A DNA stretch of 64,000 bases from assembly GCF_010730055.1 (NCBI RefSeq), contig NZ_AP022575.1, forward strand, positions 1,550,001 through 1,614,000, written 5' to 3'. The translations under genes were made by a program, and so were the position numbers. This DNA comes from Mycobacterium shinjukuense. Its GTDB lineage: Bacteria > Actinomycetota > Actinomycetes > Mycobacteriales > Mycobacteriaceae. The notes beneath the pieces are model-generated. The model was not told where the DNA came from and searched no databases. It saw only the letters and a program-made list of their open reading frames with translations. Below, in pieces: positions 55,508 to 64,000 of the stretch; position 1 is the stretch's first letter; each line of letters opens with the position of its first letter.

Positions 55508-56158
55508 ATGGTGATGTCACGACGAGTCGCTCCGACCCGGCCCGCCCATGGCAATCAGGCGCGGGCCGAACGCACTCGCGCCCTGGCCATCGACGTCACC
55601 GTCGAGATCGTGCTGAACGAAGGCATCGCGGCGGCCAGCGGTCGGCACATCGCCGACAAAGCGGGCGTCACCTGGGGGGTGATTCAGTACCATTTCGGGG
55701 ACCGCGACGGCTTGCTCATGGCGGTCGTCGACCAGGGGTTCGACGAACTGCTGGACGCACTGGGGTCGTTGCCGCCGGCGACACCGGACACGCCGACGCG
55801 GGACCGAGTGGAGGCGGTGGTGACCGCGGCCTGGCGGGCGACGTCCAGCCCGACGTCGCGGGCCGCCAACGAGATCCTGATCGGAACCCGTGCCACACGT
55901 GGAGCGGCCGCGGCGGGGCATCTCAGCCGGCTGGCGAAGACGTTCACCACGCTGGGCGAGACGATCGGCCACGACCTCGATCCCACCCAAAGCGCAGCCA
56001 TCGGCGGACACCTGCTGACCGCGTTACGGGGAATGATCGCCACCCAGTTGATCATGCCCCGGCCCGTCGACACGGCCGACGACCGGCGTGTCCTGGTAGA
56101 GATCCTGAGCGGCTACCTCGACCGGCATGGTGTCGACGCCAATGGATGGATCCGATGA
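55508..56158 (+). CDS. TetR family transcriptional regulator
   Basis: A 216-residue TetR protein. The DNA-binding domain (about residues 22-70) includes ASGRHIADKAGVTWGVIQYHFGDRDGLL. ATG 55508 is used; ATG 55514 (MSRRVAP) is equally credible. The stop overlaps the fadD1 start (ATGA), so regulator and ligase are co-translated. It probably senses an acyl-CoA or the ligase's substrate and represses its own operon and the divergent gene. Confidence 0.9.
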   Translation: MVMSRRVAPTRPAHGNQARAERTRALAIDVTVEIVLNEGIAAASGRHIADKAGVTWGVIQYHFGDRDGLLMAVVDQGFDELLDALGSLPPATPDTPTRDRVEAVVTAAWRATSSPTSRAANEILIGTRATRGAAAAGHLSRLAKTFTTLGETIGHDLDPTQSAAIGGHLLTALRGMIATQLIMPRPVDTADDRRVLVEILSGYLDRHGVDANGWIR

Positions 56159-57756
56159 CCGAAACGATTCAAGCCCTGCTGCGGCGGCGCCTGTCCGATC
56201 CCGCAGTCGCGGTGAAATACCTTGACCTGCAATGGACCTGGCGGGAGTATCTGGCGGAGTCGGCGGCCCGGGCCGCGGTTCTCATCGCGGCGGCCGATCC
56301 GGGCCGGCCGATGCACGTCGCCAGCCTGCTGGGTAACACCCCTGAGATGCTGACCCAGCTGGCCGCCGCCGGGCTGGGCGGCTACGTGCTGTGCGGTCTG
56401 AACACCACGCGGCGGGGTCAGTCGCTGGCCGCCGATATCCGGCGCGCGGACGTCCAGATCCTCGTGACCGACGCCGAACATCGACCGCTGCTGGACGATT
56501 TGGACTTAACGGATACGCAGGTGCTGGACACCTCCACCCCGCGGTGGGCCGACATGGTCGCCGGTGCCGGCGCCTTGGTCCCCTACCGGCAGGTCGACAT
56601 GATGGACCCGTTCATGATGATCTTCACGTCCGGAACCAGCGGCGATCCCAAGGCGGTGCTGGTGTCACACCTCATGCCGGCCTTCGCCGGTCGCAGCCTG
56701 ACCGAGCGCTTCGCCCTCACCCCGCACGACACCTGCTATGTGTCCATGCCGCTGTTTCACTCCAACGCCGTCGTCGCGGGCTGGGCGCCGGCGGTGGTCT
56801 CCGGCGCGGCCATCGTGCCGGCGAAGTTCTCGGCGACCAAATTCCTCGAGGACGTCCGCCGTTACCACGCCACCTATATGAACTACGTCGGCAAGCCGCT
56901 CGCCTACATCCTGGCCACCCCGGAACGCCACGACGACGCCGACAACCCGCTGCGGGTGGCCTTCGGAAACGAGGCCAACGACAAGGACATCGAGGCCTTC
57001 TCGCGTCGCTTCGGCGTGCACGTCGAAGACGGCTTCGGCTCGACCGAGAACGCGGTGATCGTGATACGCGAACCGGGCACCCCGCCCGGCTCGATCGGTA
57101 GGGGGATGCCGGGGGTGGCGGTCTACCACAGCGACACCGTCGCCGAGTGCGCCGTCGCCCGCTTTGACGAGCACGGCGCACTCGCCAATGCCGACGAAGC
57201 CGTGGGTGAGCTGGTCAACACGGCGGGCTCGGGTTTTTTCACCGGCTATTACAACGACCCCGAGGCCAACGCCGCACGCATGCGCCACGGCATGTACTGG
57301 TCGGGCGATCTCGCCTACCGAGACTGCGAGGGCTGGATCTACCTCGCCGGCCGCACCGCCGACTGGATGAGGGTGGACGGCGAGAACCTGGCGGCGGCAC
57401 CGATCGAGCGAATCCTGTTGCGCCACGACGCTATCAACCGGGTGGCGGTGTACGCCGTGGCCGATGCGCGGGTCGGTGATCAGGTGATGGCGGCGATCGT
57501 CCCGCAAGAGGGTCAGGCGTTGGACCCCGACTCGTTCCAAGCCTTCCTCGACGCGCAGCCCGACCTGTCCCCCAAGGCCTGGCCACGATACGTTCGCATC
57601 ACGGCCGACCTGCCCTGCACCGCCACCCACAAGGTGCTCAAACGCCAGCTGATTGCCCAAGCAACCGACATCGGCGAGGACGAAACCCTGTGGGAACGCG
57701 AGGAACGCGGGACAATGTACCGGATCGTGGCGCGCGACGGCGTGAGGTCCAACTGA
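56155..57756 (+). CDS. fadD1: Fatty-acid-CoA ligase FadD1
   Basis: A 533-residue acyl-adenylate-forming enzyme from ATG 56155 (MTETIQALLRRRLSD), within one residue of Rv1750c. The AMP-binding P-loop is IFTSGTSGDPKAVLVSH (about residues 158-174). GFGSTEN is the A5-type motif, YWSGDLAY and AGRTADWMRVDGENLAAAPIE are the A7/A8 hinge region, and the C-terminal catalytic Lys is likely in TATHKVLKRQL. It activates a carboxylic acid with ATP and joins it to CoA; chain length cannot be read. It is cotranscribed with tetR. Confidence 0.94.
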   Translation: MTETIQALLRRRLSDPAVAVKYLDLQWTWREYLAESAARAAVLIAAADPGRPMHVASLLGNTPEMLTQLAAAGLGGYVLCGLNTTRRGQSLAADIRRADVQILVTDAEHRPLLDDLDLTDTQVLDTSTPRWADMVAGAGALVPYRQVDMMDPFMMIFTSGTSGDPKAVLVSHLMPAFAGRSLTERFALTPHDTCYVSMPLFHSNAVVAGWAPAVVSGAAIVPAKFSATKFLEDVRRYHATYMNYVGKPLAYILATPERHDDADNPLRVAFGNEANDKDIEAFSRRFGVHVEDGFGSTENAVIVIREPGTPPGSIGRGMPGVAVYHSDTVAECAVARFDEHGALANADEAVGELVNTAGSGFFTGYYNDPEANAARMRHGMYWSGDLAYRDCEGWIYLAGRTADWMRVDGENLAAAPIERILLRHDAINRVAVYAVADARVGDQVMAAIVPQEGQALDPDSFQAFLDAQPDLSPKAWPRYVRITADLPCTATHKVLKRQLIAQATDIGEDETLWEREERGTMYRIVARDGVRSN

Positions 57757-57912
57757 TGCTCATCGCACGATGGGGCTCTCATGACGGGCGAGATGACTCG
57801 GCGGAGCGGCCACTGTGAATCTGACGACGTCGCATCGGCGTGTCGCGAAGCAGGATTCCCAGTCGGCGGACAGAGCGCGCGGTGGGCACACGCCGGCACA
57901 GAAGCGGCCCAG

Positions 57913-58587
57913 TCAGGAGGCCTCGATCTCGCCGGCGATTCCGCGCTCGATGCTCGCTCGGGTGGTGCCCGGCAGCACGATGAGGCCGTCGAGTTCGCTG
58001 CGCGCCAGACCATACGCGCGCTCGCGTTCCTGGGGTGTCGCGGCGGTGTCTGACGCGACCCGCAGCAGGTTCTGGGCTCGCGCAATCCGCTGCCGGTCCT
58101 CTCGCGAGAAGTCGCTTCGGCGCCTGCGCATCGCCTCTGCTTCGGCGGCGTTGAACGCGGTCACATAGCTTTCGACCGCGTCGAGGTACTGGCGAGCGGC
58201 CCGCGGGTCGTCGAGCAGATCCTCGGCACGAAGTGGCTTGTGGAAATCGGCCCTCAGTTTGGCCCTGTGAAAGCCCGTCGTCAGCGGTTCCCGCATATCG
58301 GTCATCACCGGGAAGTCCAGCAGCTTGGCGGGGTCGAGCTCGTACTCCAACCAGCGCGCATCGGTGCGCTCGTGCGCCTCGACCGCGCGTTTGATCGCCC
58401 GCCACTGTGCCGCGTCGTTTGCGATGGTCGCGCCGCTTGGCTCGGCGAGACCGTCCGGTGTGGGACGGCCGGGCGCCTCGGCGAGCCGCTTGGTGAATGC
58501 GGAGAACGCCCTGATGCCGGCATACAGCACGCCGATGAGCGGCACGATCAGCACCAGCAGCTCGATCACCCGAAACAGCAGCCCCAC
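57913..58587 (-). CDS. Single-pass membrane protein of unknown function
   Basis: A 224-residue protein from ATG 58587 with one N-terminal membrane helix (MGLLFRVIELLVLIVPLIGVLYAG) and a charged cytosolic remainder of helices (WRAIKRAVEAHERTD, RQYLDAVESYVTAFNAAEAEAMRRRR), ending EIEAS. Helix-rich Arg/Glu patterns suggest coiled-coil or scaffold behaviour. By position it could be the Rv1748 counterpart, but I cannot confirm that. It converges with fadD1 (156-bp gap). Confidence 0.72.
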   Translation of the reverse strand: MGLLFRVIELLVLIVPLIGVLYAGIRAFSAFTKRLAEAPGRPTPDGLAEPSGATIANDAAQWRAIKRAVEAHERTDARWLEYELDPAKLLDFPVMTDMREPLTTGFHRAKLRADFHKPLRAEDLLDDPRAARQYLDAVESYVTAFNAAEAEAMRRRRSDFSREDRQRIARAQNLLRVASDTAATPQERERAYGLARSELDGLIVLPGTTRASIERGIAGEIEAS

Positions 58588-58651
58588 CAGGCCAGGATGC
58601 CATCAGTGCGCCCCGAGTGGAGCCCGGTGTCAGCGCGCCCGGCCATTCGGT

Positions 58652-59041
58652 TCAGCGGTTGTCGGCCGGGCCGGCCGCGACCGCGTCGGCGGCCCTGCCC
58701 GGGATGTCTCCGGCAAGGCGCGAGGCGACCTCGGGAGCGTTCACCGCGAACTGCGCCAGCAACCGCTGGCGCGGCGGAGCCACGGGGATCTCGCCGCGGT
58801 TGTGCTCGATGCCGGCACCGATCAGCGGCGGCGCGGTGGCTCCTGAATCGGCAAACACCCCGGCGCCCCTGATCGCCTTGTAGTAGCAGACATCTCGGGA
58901 GTCGTGACCGGCGCCGATGGTGGCCAGAGGGGCACCAACCACTGTTACGCTTTTGATCCATTCCCGCGGCCGCGGCGCTTCGATGATGCCCGCCGCCAGG
59001 TTGGCCGGCGACTCCAGCTCGGATGAGACTCTGCCGGCCAC
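58652..59041 (-). CDS. Hypothetical protein, 129 residues
   Basis: GTG 59041 opens a frame with the strong third-position GC of real mycobacterial genes. The protein (VAGRVSSELESPANLAAG...) has no signal peptide, but residues near REWIKSVTVVGAPLATIGAG are moderately hydrophobic. One Cys lies in RDVCYYKAIRG. I do not recognise a family. It lies 52 bp downstream of the ABC exporter gene and 64 bp upstream of the single-pass membrane gene, all on the minus strand, so it may belong to the pknF-Rv1747 transcript. Confidence 0.55.
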   Translation of the reverse strand: MAGRVSSELESPANLAAGIIEAPRPREWIKSVTVVGAPLATIGAGHDSRDVCYYKAIRGAGVFADSGATAPPLIGAGIEHNRGEIPVAPPRQRLLAQFAVNAPEVASRLAGDIPGRAADAVAAGPADNR

Positions 59042-59093
59042 GAGCGTTGATCATGACGGGACCGGCTCACCTGCCGTCGACAAACCCGAGGGA

Positions 59094-61703
59094 TCAGCCG
59101 CCCTTCAGCCGAATCTTCCAGCGCACGAAGCCCAGGTAGACGACGCTGATGACGGCCAGCATCGCCATGTCGAACCACCAGGCGCCGGGCTCGTGACGCC
59201 AGTGTGAATCCTTGGGGGTCAACGGACCGGGCACCAGTTTGGTCAGGTCGATGGTGGATGCCGAGGCCGCAAAGCCCCATCGCGCCGGAGTGGCCCAGGA
59301 CATCTGGTCGAGCGCGATGCGCCCGGTGACGGGGATCATGCCGCCGGAGAACACCAGCTGCGACATGACAGCCACCACCAGCAGGGGCATGATCTGCTCG
59401 TTGGACTTGGCAACGGCCGACAACGCCAACCCGAGCATCGCCGAAGCGACGCAGGTGAGAGCGACGTCGGTGAACAGCTCCAGACCAGGCTTGCCCAACA
59501 CCACCGCGCCCTGTGTCGGGCCGCCCTTGCCGATCAGCACGATGATGGTCACGATCGCGGACTGAACGACGGCGAACACGGTGTAGACGAAGACCTTCGC
59601 CAATAGGTAGGCGCTGGTGGACAGCCCCACCGCCTGCTCTCGCCGGAAGATCGCCCGCTCACCGATCAGGTCGCGAATGGTCAGCGCGGTCCCCATGAAC
59701 ACCGCGCCCACATTGAGCAGCACCAGGATCTGCCCCGGCTCGTTGGGCGCATCGCCCAAGGGGTTTGGGGTACCGAAGCCGACGTGGCCGGGTACCGACA
59801 TCGACAACGACCCCATGATGAACGGCAACAGCGCAAGAAAGACGAAGTAGCCCCGGTCGGAGACGATCAACCGCAGCTGCCGGCGGGCGATCGTGGAGAA
59901 CTGCCGGGCCAGGCTGGTGTGCGCCGGATCGCCCAGCTCGGTGGGTTGCTGAACCGGTGGTGCCGGCGGGGGCGGACCCGTGTGCGCCAGGTACCGCGCC
60001 TGGGCCGCGTCCGGGTCGTCGGCGACCGTGCTGAAGATGTCGGCCCAGTTCGTGGTGCCCATGGCCGGGCCGATCTGGCTGGGCGGCCCGCAGAACGCGG
60101 TCTTGCCGCCGGGGGCGAGCAGCAGAACCTGGTCACAAACGTCGAGGTAGGTCAGCGAGTGGGTGACCACCAGCACCACCCGGCCGGCGTCGGCCAGCTG
60201 CCGCAACATGGTCATGACCTGCCGGTCCAGCGCGGGATCCAGACCGGACGTCGGCTCGTCGAGGATCAGCAGCGACGGCCCGGTCAGCAACTCCAGCGCC
60301 ACCGACGCACGTTTGCGCTGACCGCCCGACAGCTTGTCGACGCGGGTGTCGAGGTGCTTGGACATCTCGAGTTCCTCGAGCACCCGGGCGACCACCTGTT
60401 CGCGGTCTTCCTTGGTGGTGTCCGGCGGCAGCCGCAGCTCGGCGGCATACATCAGCGCCTGTTTCACCGTCAGCTGGCCGTGCACCACGTCGTCCTGCGG
60501 CACCATGCCGATCCTGCTGCGCAGCGAGGCATATTCGGCGTGCACGTTGTGTCCCTCGAACGCCACCGTGCCACTGCTCGGCTGCGTGTAACCGGCCACC
60601 AACCTGGCGAAAGTCGACTTGCCCGCGCCCGACGGACCGATGACGGCCGTCAGCATCCCGGGGCGCGCGGCCATCGAAATGTTGTCCAGCAGCGTCTTGT
60701 TGCCCTCGATCGTCCACGTCACCCCGCGCACATCTAGCCCGCCGGTGCGGGTTTCCAGCAAGCTTTCCTCGCGGCGCACCAGCGTCCCGTCGGCGAAGAC
60801 CAGGTCGATGTTGCCGATCGTGACGACGTCGCCCTCGTGCAGTAGCGCCGAGTCGACCCGGATGCCGTTGACGAAGGTGCCGTTGATGCTGCGGTTGTCC
60901 CGGATCTCGGTGCCGGCCGGGGTCGGGACCAGGGTCGCGTGGTGACGTGACGCCAGTACCTCGGGAATGACGATGTCGTTGTCGTCGGCCCGACCGACCT
61001 TGATCGCACCCGGCGGCAACTCCCCCACGCCTCTGCCCGGGCGCAGGATCTTCAGCATCGACGTGCCGATGTTGCTCGCCTCGGTGCCGCCGCGCGGAGC
61101 CACCGCGGGAGCCGGGGATACCGCGGGACCCGACGGCAGGGGTTCCCCGGTTGGCGGCCGATAGATCTGCGGTCCGCTGGGCGGTCGACCTGGCTGCCCG
61201 CCGGCCGGGTATCGCGGCTGTGGCCCGCTGGGCGGTTGCCCCGGCAGCCGCGTCGTGGGCGGCGGCTGCTGTGCGGGCGGGCCGGCCCACGGCGCGCCGG
61301 TCGGCGGCGGGCCCTGGGCCGGGCGTGGCCCGCTGAGCTGGGGCGGCAGCACCATCGCCGTGGTCGGTGGCGGACGCCCGACCGAGCCCTGGTGGCGGCC
61401 CAGCGCGAATTCCAGCGCCGGACCGTCGGGGTTGCCGATGTTGACCCGCTGGCCGTCCTGGATGTCCACGGACGACACCCGGCGGTTGTTGACGTACAGC
61501 CCGTTGAGACTGCCGTTGTCGATCGCGATCCATCGGCCCTGGTCGAAGCGCAGCAGCAGGTGTACCCGGGAGATCAACGGGTGCGCGACGCGGACGTCCG
61601 CCCGCAGGTCACGCCCGATCACGACATCGTGGCCGGCTGCGAAGGTACGCTCGGCTCCGTCGTACCGCACGGTCAGCGCAGGCGGGGCGGCTGTTTGGGT
61701 CAT
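59094..61703 (-). CDS. ABC exporter with two FHA domains (Rv1747 counterpart)
   Basis: An 869-residue half-transporter from ATG 61703 (MTQTAAPPALTVRYDG). Order: FHA-1 (about 20-105, with IGRDLRADVR and LISRVH), a Pro/Gln-rich disordered linker (about 110-215) containing Thr sites such as PPPTTRLP, FHA-2 (about 230-310, VGRADDNDIVIP and ASRHHATL), an ABC ATPase (Walker A GPSGAGKST at about 356-364, signature LSGGQRKR, Walker B LLILDEPTSGLD) and an ABC-2 membrane domain of six helices. In M. tuberculosis Rv1747 is phosphorylated on linker threonines by PknF, and its FHA domains bind those sites; it is needed for cell-wall lipoglycan levels. pknF is 72 bp upstream. Confidence 0.96.
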   Translation of the reverse strand: MTQTAAPPALTVRYDGAERTFAAGHDVVIGRDLRADVRVAHPLISRVHLLLRFDQGRWIAIDNGSLNGLYVNNRRVSSVDIQDGQRVNIGNPDGPALEFALGRHQGSVGRPPPTTAMVLPPQLSGPRPAQGPPPTGAPWAGPPAQQPPPTTRLPGQPPSGPQPRYPAGGQPGRPPSGPQIYRPPTGEPLPSGPAVSPAPAVAPRGGTEASNIGTSMLKILRPGRGVGELPPGAIKVGRADDNDIVIPEVLASRHHATLVPTPAGTEIRDNRSINGTFVNGIRVDSALLHEGDVVTIGNIDLVFADGTLVRREESLLETRTGGLDVRGVTWTIEGNKTLLDNISMAARPGMLTAVIGPSGAGKSTFARLVAGYTQPSSGTVAFEGHNVHAEYASLRSRIGMVPQDDVVHGQLTVKQALMYAAELRLPPDTTKEDREQVVARVLEELEMSKHLDTRVDKLSGGQRKRASVALELLTGPSLLILDEPTSGLDPALDRQVMTMLRQLADAGRVVLVVTHSLTYLDVCDQVLLLAPGGKTAFCGPPSQIGPAMGTTNWADIFSTVADDPDAAQARYLAHTGPPPPAPPVQQPTELGDPAHTSLARQFSTIARRQLRLIVSDRGYFVFLALLPFIMGSLSMSVPGHVGFGTPNPLGDAPNEPGQILVLLNVGAVFMGTALTIRDLIGERAIFRREQAVGLSTSAYLLAKVFVYTVFAVVQSAIVTIIVLIGKGGPTQGAVVLGKPGLELFTDVALTCVASAMLGLALSAVAKSNEQIMPLLVVAVMSQLVFSGGMIPVTGRIALDQMSWATPARWGFAASASTIDLTKLVPGPLTPKDSHWRHEPGAWWFDMAMLAVISVVYLGFVRWKIRLKGG

Positions 61704-61775
61704 CAGCACCAACTGTATCGGGACCGGCAAGCGCCGCCCTGTCTGCGGTGGGAACGGGGCGCCCCCGCACTCAAA

Positions 61776-63209
61776 CTACGGCCAACCGTTGCTCCTGCGG
61801 ATTTCCTCGCGGCATTCCCGTCGGGTCTGGCCGGTCTGCTGCATGCAGATCCGTATCGGCGATTCTTGTTCGGTGGGCAGCGGCGTCTCGGTCGGCTCGG
61901 CGGTGACGGTGATGGTCGGTGTGGCAACGGTGCCCGCGGTGAGCGACCAGATGGTGGTGCTGGTGCCCTGCAACGTCGCGCAGTAGGCGGTCGCGCCGGT
62001 CTTGGTGACGCCGGTGCTGCCGATCGGGGTACACACCGCGCCGATGACGACGGGGGCCGGTGCCGCCGACGTCGTTGGCGAGGTGGCCGCGGCCGCGGAA
62101 GTGGTCGCGGTTGTCTGCGTTGTTGTTGCCGGCGACGTGGCGGGAGGGGCCGGCGAGGTGGTGCCGGCCGTGGTGGTCGGCGTTGGCGAGGACAGCGCGG
62201 CCTGCTCGTCGTCGGCGCGCCGGAACTCCCGCAGCGCCACAGCGATCGCAATGACCAGCAGGATCGCCAGCACCGCGGGGACGACGACCGCGGGCCGCGT
62301 CACGGACCGTCTGGATGCGGGGGCCCCCGCCACCGGCAGGGAGAGGCTGGTGTCGTCGGGATCGCCAGCACCGCCCAGATGATGGCCGAGCGCCCGTGCG
62401 AAGTCGATGCACCGCAGGTAGCGATCCTTGGGGTCCTTGGCCAGCGCCTTGGCGAAGACCGGATCGAGTTGGGCCAGTCCGGGACGGCGATCGCCGATGG
62501 CCGGCGGCAACGCGCTCAGGTGCTGGCTGATTACCACGGCCGGGTTCGAGTGCTGGAATGGTGGGGACCCGGTCAGCAGTTGGAATGCGGTCGCGGCCAG
62601 CGCGTATTGGTCGGCCCGCCCGTCGAGGTCGCTGCCCATCAGCTGTTCGGGAGCCGCGTAGGCCACGGTTCCCACCGTCATGTTGGTGGCGGTCAATCCG
62701 CTGGCTTCACCCACCCAGCCCGCGATCCCGAAGTCGGCCAACAGCACTCGACGATCCGGGGATTCGGGTTGGGCAATCAGGATATTGGCCGGTTTGACGT
62801 CGCGGTGCAGCAGCTTGTGTTCGTGGGCGTAATCCAGCGCTTCGGCGACCGCGGTGATGATCGCAATGACCTCGGGACCGGGCATCCCGTCGGGATAACG
62901 GTCCCGCAGTAACCTTCCGGCGTCGGTGCCATCGACGAAGTCCATGTCGATCCACAGCTGGCCGTCCGTCTCGCCGCGATCGTGCACGGCGACGATGTGC
63001 GGGTGCCACAACGAGGCGGCGGCGTTGGCCTCGCGGTGGAACCGTTCCCGATACTCACGATCGGCTGACACCTCGGCCTTGAGCACCTTGAGCACATCTT
63101 CCCTGGGCAGCCTCGGGTGCCGGGCCAGGTAAACCTCGCCCATCCCGCCGGATCCCAGCTGTCGGACGATGGTATAGCCGGCGAACGTCGCACCTTCCGC
63201 GAGCGGCAT
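61776..63209 (-). CDS. pknF: Serine/threonine protein kinase PknF
   Basis: A 477-residue receptor-type kinase from ATG 63209 (MPLAEGATFAGYTIVRQL). The kinase domain (about 1-280) has the Gly loop GSGGMGEVY, the ATP Lys in LKVLK, HRDVKPAN with catalytic Asp137, DFG (ADFGIAG) and an activation loop TATNMTVGT with phosphorylatable threonines. One membrane helix (about 305-327) follows, then a Thr/Pro/Ala-rich extracytoplasmic stalk and a small domain with four Cys, ending RRECREEIRRSNGWP. It phosphorylates and regulates the adjacent ABC exporter. The order pknF-Rv1747 is conserved. Confidence 0.96.
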   Translation of the reverse strand: MPLAEGATFAGYTIVRQLGSGGMGEVYLARHPRLPREDVLKVLKAEVSADREYRERFHREANAAASLWHPHIVAVHDRGETDGQLWIDMDFVDGTDAGRLLRDRYPDGMPGPEVIAIITAVAEALDYAHEHKLLHRDVKPANILIAQPESPDRRVLLADFGIAGWVGEASGLTATNMTVGTVAYAAPEQLMGSDLDGRADQYALAATAFQLLTGSPPFQHSNPAVVISQHLSALPPAIGDRRPGLAQLDPVFAKALAKDPKDRYLRCIDFARALGHHLGGAGDPDDTSLSLPVAGAPASRRSVTRPAVVVPAVLAILLVIAIAVALREFRRADDEQAALSSPTPTTTAGTTSPAPPATSPATTTQTTATTSAAAATSPTTSAAPAPVVIGAVCTPIGSTGVTKTGATAYCATLQGTSTTIWSLTAGTVATPTITVTAEPTETPLPTEQESPIRICMQQTGQTRRECREEIRRSNGWP

Positions 63210-63327
63210 GGACCGCATCGTAGCCGCTGAGCCTGGTCGAGGTCGAAAATCAGAGTTGGCCGGCTCACTGTCGCGATGGGCGCGGATATAATTCGTTGCC
63301 AGCCCAGGCGACGGTGAGGAGATCGCG

Positions 63328-63492
63328 ATGAGTCCTTGCAAACAACCGTCGGCTGCCCTGGCGATCGGTCCCAATGCCCCGCCGCCGGCCGACTACGCCC
63401 CCTTGCCCGAGGACTATCCGTCTCCTGCGCTGCCAAATGTCAGCGTTTGCCCGAATCTTGGACGGTGTATCACCGTCACCGGGTGCATCTAA
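63328..63492 (+). CDS. 54-residue Cys/Pro-rich peptide
   Basis: ATG 63328 has GAGGAG seven bases upstream and encodes 54 residues ending at TAA 63490-63492. The N-terminal half is Pro/Ala-rich (NAPPPADYAPLPEDYPSPALP); Cys residues are at 4, 41, 47 and 53, with the last three in VSVCPNLGRCITVTGCI. It is not a signal peptide. It is 16 nt upstream of, and in the same frame as, the 2Fe-2S subunit gene. It might be a small metal- or cofactor-related protein or a peptide precursor. I do not recognise it. Confidence 0.55.
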   Translation: MSPCKQPSAALAIGPNAPPPADYAPLPEDYPSPALPNVSVCPNLGRCITVTGCI

Positions 63493-63507
63493 GCCTGGAT
63501 CCGCACC

Positions 63508-64000
63508 GTGAGCGCCAGCGACACCCGCGGTTTGCAGCTCAACCGCCGGACCTTCGTGGGCACCTCGGTCGCCCTGGGCGGCGCCGTCGCCGCCGTCACT
63601 ACCGTTGCCGGATCTGAGCGCACCGGCCACGACGAAAGTTGCACCGCCGTGGTGCGAGCCGAGATCAACGGTGAGCATCGAGAAATTGCCGTCGACAACC
63701 GCACGTCGCTGCTGGACATGCTGCGCGAGCGCGCGGGACTGCCCGGAACGAAGAAGGGCTGCGACCACGGCGCGTGCGGCGCATGCACAGTGCTGGTCGA
63801 CGGTCGCCGGATCATCTCGTGCCTGACGCTGGCGGTCATGCACGACGGCGCGAAGATCACCACCATTGAGGGTTTGGCGGCACACGGCAGTCTCCATCCG
63901 CTGCAACAGGCGTTCATCGATGAGGACGCCTTCCAGTGCGGCTACTGCACGCCCGGCCAGATCATGTCCGGGGTCGGCTGTATCGCGGAAGGACACACGG
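63508..64000 (+). CDS. 2Fe-2S subunit of a xanthine-dehydrogenase-type molybdenum hydroxylase, Tat-exported (partial)
   Basis: GTG 63508 begins a twin-arginine leader, LNRRTFVGTSVALGGAVAAV, so the enzyme is likely periplasmic, like the YagT type. The plant-type 2Fe-2S domain has GCDHGACGACTVLVDG plus ISC, and the second cluster domain has CGYCTPGQIMSGVGC. The window ends at codon 164. In such enzymes this small subunit passes electrons from the molybdopterin subunit to the FAD subunit; genes for both should follow beyond the window. No clear ribosome site precedes the GTG, so coupling to the 54-residue gene is likely. M. tuberculosis has idi (Rv1745c) at this place, so this is a lineage difference. 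Confidence 0.85.
   Translation, partial: MSASDTRGLQLNRRTFVGTSVALGGAVAAVTTVAGSERTGHDESCTAVVRAEINGEHREIAVDNRTSLLDMLRERAGLPGTKKGCDHGACGACTVLVDGRRIISCLTLAVMHDGAKITTIEGLAAHGSLHPLQQAFIDEDAFQCGYCTPGQIMSGVGCIAEGHT

Noticed and set aside
58566..59054. Alternative 162-codon minus-strand frame overlapping 58652-59041
   Set aside because: The product is Arg/Gly-rich with poor third-position GC; the frame ending at 58652 has much better coding character.

Overview
The window is high-GC actinobacterial DNA from a slow-growing Mycobacterium that is not M. tuberculosis. It has PE, PPE, PE_PGRS and PPE-MPTR genes, the start of an ESX-5 type VII secretion locus, two WS/DGAT acyltransferases, a cutinase, an MmpL and a Tat-exported phospholipase C. 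Gene order follows, in reverse, the M. tuberculosis stretch from about Rv1790 (ESX-5) down to Rv1746 (pknF). A PE_PGRS gene together with ESX-5 points to the kansasii/marinum/szulgai/gordonae side of the genus, but the species cannot be fixed from this sequence. Ortholog names rest on remembered synteny, lengths and motifs, not on a database search.

Layout. (1) 1-9.8 kb: the 5' part of ESX-5, on the minus strand: eccB5-eccC5 (4-nt overlap), a small 3Fe-4S ferredoxin, PPE25, PE18 and the start of PPE26, with cyp143 on the plus strand between them. (2) 10-17 kb: malQ, a DUF4407-type membrane protein, two conserved proteins of unknown function and cyp144. (3) 17.2-22.5 kb: a giant PPE-MPTR gene with two separate 55-residue repeat arrays and a 1-nt frameshift near its 3' end. 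(4) 22.9-26.4 kb: a TetR gene, then a PhlG-like hydrolase and a BBE-type flavoenzyme divergent from an IclR regulator across a palindrome-rich gap. (5) 26.5-33.3 kb: a minus-strand run of a PLP-dependent racemase/aldolase-like enzyme, an M28 peptidase, two tandem L-gulonolactone dehydrogenases and a WS/DGAT. (6) 33.5-38.1 kb: PE_PGRS31, a group II intron whose reverse transcriptase has two frameshifts, and a decayed gene remnant. (7) 38.1-48.8 kb: a YbjQ-like protein, Rv1761c and Rv1760 counterparts, then a full-length cutinase, mmpL14, a membrane protein and plcD. This looks like an intact version of the RvD2 region that is cut down in H37Rv. (8) 48.6-57.8 kb: small secreted proteins, a PPE with a C-terminal PE-PPE hydrolase domain, a flavin monooxygenase with an overlapping Gfo/Idh dehydrogenase, an IS-scarred gap, an unrecognised 416-residue protein divergent from a TetR-fadD1 operon. 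(9) 57.9-64 kb: two unknown proteins, the FHA-ABC exporter Rv1747 with its kinase pknF, a 54-residue Cys/Pro peptide and the start of a Tat-exported 2Fe-2S subunit of a molybdenum hydroxylase.

Functional themes are export and remodelling of the cell envelope (ESX-5, PE/PPE substrates, MmpL, Rv1747/PknF) and lipid or secondary-metabolite oxidation (P450s, flavoenzymes, FadD1, WS/DGAT). Three frameshifts (PPE-MPTR and two in the intron reverse transcriptase) are each a single base in or beside a short run, so sequencing error has to be considered. I saw no tRNA, rRNA or CRISPR array.
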